A DNA stretch of 64,000 nt from Mesorhizobium shangrilense (GTDB lineage Bacteria; Pseudomonadota; Alphaproteobacteria; Rhizobiales; Rhizobiaceae). The position numbers and the translations under genes were made by a program. The DNA lies in assembly GCF_028826155.1 (NCBI RefSeq), contig NZ_JAQGPN010000005.1:71696-135695 (forward strand). The letters are read 5' to 3'. How positions within the stretch are numbered: the stretch's first letter is position 1; every line of letters begins with the position of its first letter. This document shows, piece by piece, positions 59,001-64,000 of this stretch. Under the pieces are notes generated by a model, which made no database searches, was not told the DNA's origin, and worked only from the letters and a program-made list of their open reading frames with translations.

Positions 59001-59885
59001 GTGGAACCTGATCTGGAAGTCGTCCAGATTAGACCCGGCGAATCTTTCGCAGCGTGGTCGCATGGTTACCCGTTTCGTACGGTGCGGTGGCACTTTCACC
59101 CCGAATACGAACTTCATCTCGTCGCCGCCACGAGCGGCCGCTATTTCGTCGGCGATTTCATCGGCGATTTCGAGCCGGGCAACCTGGTGCTGACGGGGCC
59201 GAACCTGCCGCACAACTGGGTGAGCGACATCCCGAAGGGCGCGTCCGTGCCGCTGCGCTGCCGCATCGTGCAGTTCACCGAGCAGTTCATCGAGGGAATG
59301 CAGGCGGCGCTGCCGGAACTCGCGGCGTTGCAGCCTGTGCTGGAGCGCTCCCGGCGCGGCGTGCTGTTCTGCCGCGAGACGAGCCGCCAGGTAGAGCCGC
59401 TCATGCAGGAACTGATGGGCGCGCAGGGCGTGCGCCGCGTCGAGCTGTTCCTGCTGATCCTCGGCCAGCTCAGCCGCAGCCACCATTCGCAGGCGCTGGC
59501 AAGCGCCAGCTACCTGCCCGATCCGTCCGGCTACATGTCTGTCGGCATCAACAAGGCGCTCGCCTTCCTGCGTGAGAACCTGACGCAGCCCTTCACCGAA
59601 GCGGAGCTCGCGGCGATCGCGGGGCAGTCGACCAGCGCCTTCTCGCGCACCTTCCGCAGGCACACCGGCATGTCGCTCGTTCAATATGTGAAGCGGCTGC
59701 GCATCAACCTCGCCTGCCAGATCCTGATGAGCGACGAGCCGGCGCAGATCGCCGAGATCTGCTTCGAGGTCGGGTTCAACAATCTATCTAATTTCAACCG
59801 GCAGTTCCGCGCCGAGAAGGGCATGACGCCGTCGCGGTTCCGCCTCTTGAGGATGGACAACAGCAAGGCTGCGCAGGCCGCATAG
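59001..59885 (+). CDS. AraC family regulator
   Basis: A 294-residue regulator: N-terminal cupin-like sensor domain (about 5-150; VRWHFHPEYELHLVAATSGR and GPNLPHNWVSD), C-terminal double helix-turn-helix (about 190-290; FTEAELAAIAGQSTSAFSRT and QIAEICFEVGFNNLSNFNRQ). GTG 59001 is preferred since it follows GGGAGGA by 6 bases and matches the typical N-terminus. An in-frame ATG at 58950 is possible. It precedes the sugar/polyol ABC operon and should activate it in response to the imported sugar. Confidence 0.88.
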   Translation: MEPDLEVVQIRPGESFAAWSHGYPFRTVRWHFHPEYELHLVAATSGRYFVGDFIGDFEPGNLVLTGPNLPHNWVSDIPKGASVPLRCRIVQFTEQFIEGMQAALPELAALQPVLERSRRGVLFCRETSRQVEPLMQELMGAQGVRRVELFLLILGQLSRSHHSQALASASYLPDPSGYMSVGINKALAFLRENLTQPFTEAELAAIAGQSTSAFSRTFRRHTGMSLVQYVKRLRINLACQILMSDEPAQIAEICFEVGFNNLSNFNRQFRAEKGMTPSRFRLLRMDNSKAAQAA

Positions 59886-60045
59886 GTCCGACGAGGAAGC
59901 AGGAACGGAGAAGATCGAGCGCGGGCGCCCGCCCGCGAACGGGATTGTTTTGCCTGCAGCTGGCCCCGGCCGGACGGCATGGCAGAAGACTGGCAGGCCG
60001 GCCCAACCGGGCCGGATGGAGAAAGTGAAAGTCAACCGGAGGAAC

Positions 60046-61104
60046 ATGAACATGAAGACTTCACGCAGGTCACTCACGGCGCTCGGTGCATTCTGCCTTG
60101 CGCTGATGGGCAGCGCGGCATGGGCGCAGGAGGATGCCACGGTGGCGTTCCTGATGCCCGACCAGGCATCGACGCGCTACGAGCAGCACGACTATCCGGG
60201 CTTCAAGGCGGAGATGGAGAAGCTCTGCCCGAAATGCACGGTCGTCTACCAGAACGCCAATGCCGACGTTGCCCTGCAGCAGCAGCAGTTCAACTCGGTG
60301 ATCGCCCAGGGCGCCAAGGTCATCGTGCTCGACCCGGTCGACTCCGCGGCGGCCGCTGGCCTCGTGCAGCTGGCGCAGTCGCAGGGCATCAAGGTCATCG
60401 CCTATGACCGCCCAATTCCCGACAAGCCGGCCGACTATTACGTGTCCTTCGACAATGAGGGCATCGGTAAGGCCATCGCCGAGTCGCTTGTCCAGCACAT
60501 GAAGGCGGCTGGCGTGCCGGAGGGTTCGGGCGTCCTGCAGATCAACGGATCGCCGACGGACGCGGCCGCCGGCCTGATCCGCGACGGCATCCACAAGGGC
60601 CTCGAAGGGTCCGGCTACAAGACGCTGTCGGAGTTCGACACGCCGGACTGGGCTCCGCCGAAGGCGCAGGAGTGGACGGCGGGCCAGATCACCCGCTTCG
60701 GCGCCGACATCAAGGGCGTCGTGGCCGCCAATGACGGCACGGGCGGCGGCGCCATCGCGGCCTTCAAGGCCGCGGGCGTCAACCCGGTGCCGCCGGTGAC
60801 CGGCAACGACGCGACGATCGCGGCGCTGCAGCTCATCATCTCGGGCGACCAGTACAATACGATCTCGAAACCGTCCGAGATCGTCGCCGCAGCCGCCGCG
60901 AACGTCGCCGCCCAGTTCCTCAAGGGCGAGACGCCGGAACCCAAGACGAGGCTCTACGACACGCCGTCAGAGCTGTTCGTCCCGGCGGTCGTCACGGCGG
61001 AGAACATCAAGGCGGAGATCTTCGACAAGGGCATCAACAAGCCCGAGGAAATCTGCACCGGTGAATATGCCGAAGGCTGCAAGAAGCTCGGCATCACGCA
61101 GTAG
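60046..61104 (+). CDS. Sugar/polyol ABC transporter substrate-binding protein (XylF/RbsB-like)
   Basis: A 352-residue exported protein with signal peptide (about 1-26, cleavage after AWA). The periplasmic sugar-binding fold shows VAFLMPDQASTRYEQHDYPG, QFNSVIAQGAKVIVLDPVDS, VIAYDRPI and VVAANDGTGGGAIAAFKAAG, closest to the xylose-binding type. ATG 60046 follows GGAGGAAC. It delivers its ligand to the next two gene products. The downstream ribitol-dehydrogenase-like gene suggests a pentitol or pentose. Confidence 0.92.
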   Translation: MNMKTSRRSLTALGAFCLALMGSAAWAQEDATVAFLMPDQASTRYEQHDYPGFKAEMEKLCPKCTVVYQNANADVALQQQQFNSVIAQGAKVIVLDPVDSAAAAGLVQLAQSQGIKVIAYDRPIPDKPADYYVSFDNEGIGKAIAESLVQHMKAAGVPEGSGVLQINGSPTDAAAGLIRDGIHKGLEGSGYKTLSEFDTPDWAPPKAQEWTAGQITRFGADIKGVVAANDGTGGGAIAAFKAAGVNPVPPVTGNDATIAALQLIISGDQYNTISKPSEIVAAAAANVAAQFLKGETPEPKTRLYDTPSELFVPAVVTAENIKAEIFDKGINKPEEICTGEYAEGCKKLGITQ

Positions 61105-61122
61105 GCAAGTCGCACCCTCCCC

Positions 61123-61148
61123 GCCCGGCCGGAGCGATCCGGCCGGGC
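61123..61148 (+). terminator. Strong hairpin between binding protein and ATPase
   Basis: GCCCGGCCGGA-GCGA-TCCGGCCGGGC: perfect 11-bp stem, 4-base loop, 18 bases after the stop. It is nearly the same design as 712-737. Confidence 0.68.
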
Positions 61149-61176
61149 ATCTTCTCAAGGGAACAGGACGCACGGC

Positions 61177-61995
61177 ATGACCGAAGCAACCGCAAGCACC
61201 CCGGCAACAGGCAATGCGATCCTGCGCCTGCGCAACATCTCCAAGAAATTCGGCGCGGTCTCCGCACTCACCGACATCGACCTCGATGTCCATGCGGGCG
61301 AGGTCGTCGCCTTGGTCGGCGACAATGGTGCGGGCAAGTCGACCCTGGTCAAGGTGCTGGCCGGCGTGCACCAGCCGACGTCGGGCACGATCGAATTCGA
61401 CGGCCGCGAGGTGACGCTGAGCAACCCCGCCACCGCCCTCAACATGGGCATCGCCACCGTCTTCCAGGACCTCGCGCTCTGCGAGAACCTCGACGTCGTC
61501 GCCAACCTTTTTCTCGGGCACGAGCTCTCGCCCTACCGACTGGACGAGGTCCAGATGGAGGTCCGCGCCTGGACCTTGCTGAGGGAACTGGCGGCGCGCA
61601 TCCCTTCGGTCCGCGAGCCCATCGCCTCGCTCTCCGGCGGCCAGCGCCAGACGGTCGCGATAGCGCGCTCGCTGCTGCTGAGCCCCAAGATCATCATGCT
61701 GGACGAACCGACCGCCGCGCTCGGCGTCGCGCAAACCGCCGAAGTGCTCAACCTGATCGAGCGGGTCCGCGAGCGTGGCCTCGGCGTCATCGTCATCAGC
61801 CACAACATGGAAGACGTGCGCGCCGTCGCCGACCGCATCGTCGTTCTGCGCCTCGGCCGCAACAACGGCATCTTCACGCCGGAAACATCCAACCACGAGC
61901 TGGTCGCAGCCATTACCGGTGCGACCGAGAATTCGGTTTCACGCCGCGAGGGTCGCAAAGCCGCTCACGACCACGCACCGGAGCAACGGCCATGA
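61177..61995 (+). CDS. Sugar ABC transporter ATP-binding protein (single-domain, FrcA/XylG-like)
   Basis: A 272-residue protein with one nucleotide-binding domain: Walker A GDNGAGKST, signature LSGGQRQTVAIARS, Walker B IIMLDEPTAALG and SHNMEDV switch. Many sugar ATPases (RbsA type) have two such domains. The single-domain form is like FrcA and would dimerise. The stop overlaps the permease start (ATGA). Confidence 0.93.
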   Translation: MTEATASTPATGNAILRLRNISKKFGAVSALTDIDLDVHAGEVVALVGDNGAGKSTLVKVLAGVHQPTSGTIEFDGREVTLSNPATALNMGIATVFQDLALCENLDVVANLFLGHELSPYRLDEVQMEVRAWTLLRELAARIPSVREPIASLSGGQRQTVAIARSLLLSPKIIMLDEPTAALGVAQTAEVLNLIERVRERGLGVIVISHNMEDVRAVADRIVVLRLGRNNGIFTPETSNHELVAAITGATENSVSRREGRKAAHDHAPEQRP

Positions 61996-63242
61996 GCAAC
62001 AAGGAAGCGACAGCACCAGCCGCGCTCGACCGCAGCGACGCGCGGATGCGCCACGAAGAGGGGATGATCGACGCGTTCTGGAGCTTCATCGACCGGGTCC
62101 GCTCGGGCGATCTCGGCATGCTGCCGGTGGTCGTCGGGCTGGTGCTGATCTCGATCGTGTTCTCGAGCCTCAACCCGGTCTTCCTGGCGCCCAACAATCT
62201 GGTCAACCTGCTGTTCGACTGCGCCACGGTCGGCGTCATCTCGCTCGGCATCGTGTGCGTGCTGATGCTCGGCGAGATCGACCTGTCCGTCGGCTCCATG
62301 AGCGGCTTCGCCTCGGCCTTGGTCGGCGTGCTGTGGGTCAACAGCGGCTGGCCGGTGGTCGGCGCAATCTTCGTGGCGGTAGCCGCGGGCGTCGTGGTCG
62401 GCTCGCTCTACGCCTTCCTCTACAACCGGCTCGGCATGCCGAGCTTCATCGCTTCCCTCTCGGGCCTGCTCGCCATCCTGGGCATGCAGCTCTACATCCT
62501 CGGGCCGACCGGCTCGATCAATCTCCCCTACGCCTCGCCGCTGGTGTCCTTCGGGCAGACACTCATCATGCCGGCATGGCTGTCGCACACGCTCGCACTG
62601 GCGCCCGGCCTCGTGCTGGTGGTGACGGGGCTGGCCACGATGCGTCACCGCAAGGCCGCCGGCCTGACCGCCGCGCCGATGACCCTGCTCATCGTCAAGG
62701 CGGTGGCGCTGACCGCGCTGCTCGAGTTCGGCATCTATTACCTGAACCTCGGACGCGGCGTGCCGTGGATGTTCGGCTTCTTTGTGCTGCTGGTCGTGGT
62801 GCTCAACTATGCGCTCACCCGCACGAAATGGGGACGTTCGATGTTCGCCGTCGGCGGCAATCGGGAGGCGGCGCGGCGTTCCGGCATCAATGTGCGGCGC
62901 ATCTACACCTCGGCCTTCGTGCTGTGCTCGACGCTTGCCGCGGTGGGCGGCATCCTTACGGCGTCGCGGCTGGCGACCTCCAGCCAGCAAGCCGGTACGG
63001 GAGACGTCAACCTCAACGCCATCGCGGCGGCTGTCATTGGCGGGACGAGCCTGTTCGGCGGACGCGGCAGCGCCTACTCGGCGCTTCTCGGCATCATCGT
63101 CATCCAGGCCATCTCGAACGGGTTGACGCTGCTGAACCTGTCGTCGTCGCTGCGCTACATGATCACCGGCGGCGTGCTGGCAGTCGCGGTGATCGTCGAC
63201 TCGCTTGCCCGCCGCTCACGCGTCAGCCATGGCCGCGGCTGA
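61992..63242 (+). CDS. Sugar ABC transporter permease (XylH-like)
   Basis: A 416-residue permease with about ten membrane segments of the RbsC/XylH family: [60 protein letters not shown] and [15 protein letters not shown]. It makes a homodimeric channel for the sugar or polyol. Confidence 0.93.
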   Translation: MSNKEATAPAALDRSDARMRHEEGMIDAFWSFIDRVRSGDLGMLPVVVGLVLISIVFSSLNPVFLAPNNLVNLLFDCATVGVISLGIVCVLMLGEIDLSVGSMSGFASALVGVLWVNSGWPVVGAIFVAVAAGVVVGSLYAFLYNRLGMPSFIASLSGLLAILGMQLYILGPTGSINLPYASPLVSFGQTLIMPAWLSHTLALAPGLVLVVTGLATMRHRKAAGLTAAPMTLLIVKAVALTALLEFGIYYLNLGRGVPWMFGFFVLLVVVLNYALTRTKWGRSMFAVGGNREAARRSGINVRRIYTSAFVLCSTLAAVGGILTASRLATSSQQAGTGDVNLNAIAAAVIGGTSLFGGRGSAYSALLGIIVIQAISNGLTLLNLSSSLRYMITGGVLAVAVIVDSLARRSRVSHGRG

Positions 63243-63264
63243 AATCTGTATCGGAGTATCTGCC

Positions 63265-63993
63265 ATGTCCAAGTTCCTCGAAGGCAAGGTCGCCGCGGTC
63301 ACCGGCGCGGCGTCCGGCATAGGCCTCGAATGCGCCAGGCATATGCTCGCCGCCGGCGCCAGCGTGGTGCTGATCGATCGCGCCGAGGACCGGTTGAGTG
63401 CGCTGTGCGCCGAGCTCGGCCCGAAGGCGCATCCGTTGGTCGTCGACCTCATGGACGGCGGCCAGGTCTCCGGCATCCTGCCGCGCATCCTGGACCTGGC
63501 CGGCGGCCTTCACATCTTTCACGCCAATGCCGGCGCCTATATCGGCGGACCGGTGGCGGAAGGCGATCCGGACGTATGGGACAAGGTGCTGAACCTGAAC
63601 ATCAACGCCGCGTTCCGAAGTGTCCATGCCGTGCTGTCGCACATGATCGCACAGAAGTCCGGCGACGTCGTCTTCACCAGTTCGATCGCCGGCGTGGTTC
63701 CTGTGGTCTGGGAGCCGATCTACACGGCCTCGAAATTCGCCGTGCAGGCCTTCGTGCACTCGACCCGCCGCCAGGTCTCCGAGCATGGCGTGCGCATCGG
63801 CGCGGTTCTGCCGGGACCGGTGGTGACGGCGCTGCTTGACGACTGGCCGAAGGCCAAGATGGACGAGGCTCTGGCCAACGGCAGCCTGATGCAGCCGAAG
63901 GAGGTCGCCGAGTGCGTGATGTTCATGCTGACGCGACCCCGCAATGTCGTCGTGCGCGACCTCGTGATCCTGCCCAACAGCGTGGACCTGTGA
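63265..63993 (+). CDS. SDR family, ribitol-2-dehydrogenase-like
   Basis: A 242-residue classical [17 protein letters not shown] (cofactor), HANAGAY, catalytic Ser in [22 protein letters not shown] (Tyr, Lys) and a conserved C-terminus ending LPNSVDL. The sequence is close to rhizobial ribitol 2-dehydrogenases as I remember them. It would oxidise the imported polyol to a ketose. ATG 63265 is chosen; the frame to 63205 lies in the permease gene. The operon probably continues past the window end. Confidence 0.88.
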   Translation: MSKFLEGKVAAVTGAASGIGLECARHMLAAGASVVLIDRAEDRLSALCAELGPKAHPLVVDLMDGGQVSGILPRILDLAGGLHIFHANAGAYIGGPVAEGDPDVWDKVLNLNINAAFRSVHAVLSHMIAQKSGDVVFTSSIAGVVPVVWEPIYTASKFAVQAFVHSTRRQVSEHGVRIGAVLPGPVVTALLDDWPKAKMDEALANGSLMQPKEVAECVMFMLTRPRNVVVRDLVILPNSVDL

Positions 63994-64000
63994 GCCTGCC

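Noticed and set aside
1..64000. CRISPR arrays, tRNA or rRNA genes, conjugation (tra/trb) or virulence-type genes
   Set aside because: I looked for regularly spaced repeats, cloverleaf-type sequences and relaxase or mating-pair motifs and saw none. Degenerate tRNA genes could be missed by eye.

Overview
The window is high-GC alphaproteobacterial DNA. It contains a complete repABC replication and partition cassette (8973-12550), so it most likely comes from a large plasmid or chromid of a Rhizobiales bacterium. Gene content (many ABC and TRAP uptake systems, an EcfG-type stress promoter, DUF1403/ScpB plasmid relics) fits the Phyllobacteriaceae/Mesorhizobium neighbourhood, but the genus is inferred and not shown. 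No rRNA, tRNA or CRISPR array was seen.

Layout. (1) 1-3561: an amino-acid type ABC importer (partial binding protein plus a fused permease-ATPase) and an M20 amidohydrolase. (2) 3562-12550: the plasmid backbone. It holds a decayed DUF1403-ScpB pair, a HipBA toxin-antitoxin locus with two operator palindromes, a truncated IS630 element ending at a parS palindrome, then repA-repB-ctRNA-repC with a second parS inside repB. (3) 13034-26277: a catabolic island. It has a methylthioribose kinase, a GntR regulator, a divergent MtnA-like isomerase, an IpdAB/glutaconate-CoA-transferase-like pair, a CaiB-type CoA-transferase, a class II aldolase, a tripartite TRAP transporter split by a ThDP enzyme, an AhpD-like protein and an AcuI/YhdH reductase. 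(4) 26362-32025: an IclR regulator diverging from a polar amino-acid ABC importer that ends in a RidA/PLP-lyase fusion. (5) 32380-45130: a ROK-controlled region with a dipeptide-type ABC importer and a penicillin-acylase family hydrolase on the minus strand, diverging from an oxidoreductase, an SDR and an amidase. (6) 45224-48417: an exported cupin, a small exported protein, a CadC/TolB/TPR regulator and a WGR protein. (7) 48515-49684: gene relics. (8) 49803-57065: a trehalose and alpha-glucan stress operon (glycosyltransferase, amylo-1,6-glucosidase, otsA, otsB) behind a perfect EcfG-type promoter, and three small proteins, two of them behind EcfG-like promoters. (9) 58253-63993: a CoA-transferase relic, an AraC regulator and a sugar/polyol ABC importer with a ribitol-dehydrogenase-like SDR.

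How it fits together. The plasmid appears to be a collection of substrate-specific uptake-plus-catabolism modules, each with its own regulator (GntR, IclR, ROK, AraC), around a repABC core with an addiction locus. The most unusual module is 13034-26277. Its kinase, isomerase and aldolase recall the DHAP shunt that salvages 5-methylthioribose or 5-deoxyribose, but it is joined to CoA-ester chemistry and TRAP uptake. That combination suggests catabolism of an imported 5-substituted pentose rather than housekeeping salvage. The RidA-PLP-lyase fusion at 30355-32025 is the second most distinctive gene. All functions are read from sequence alone.
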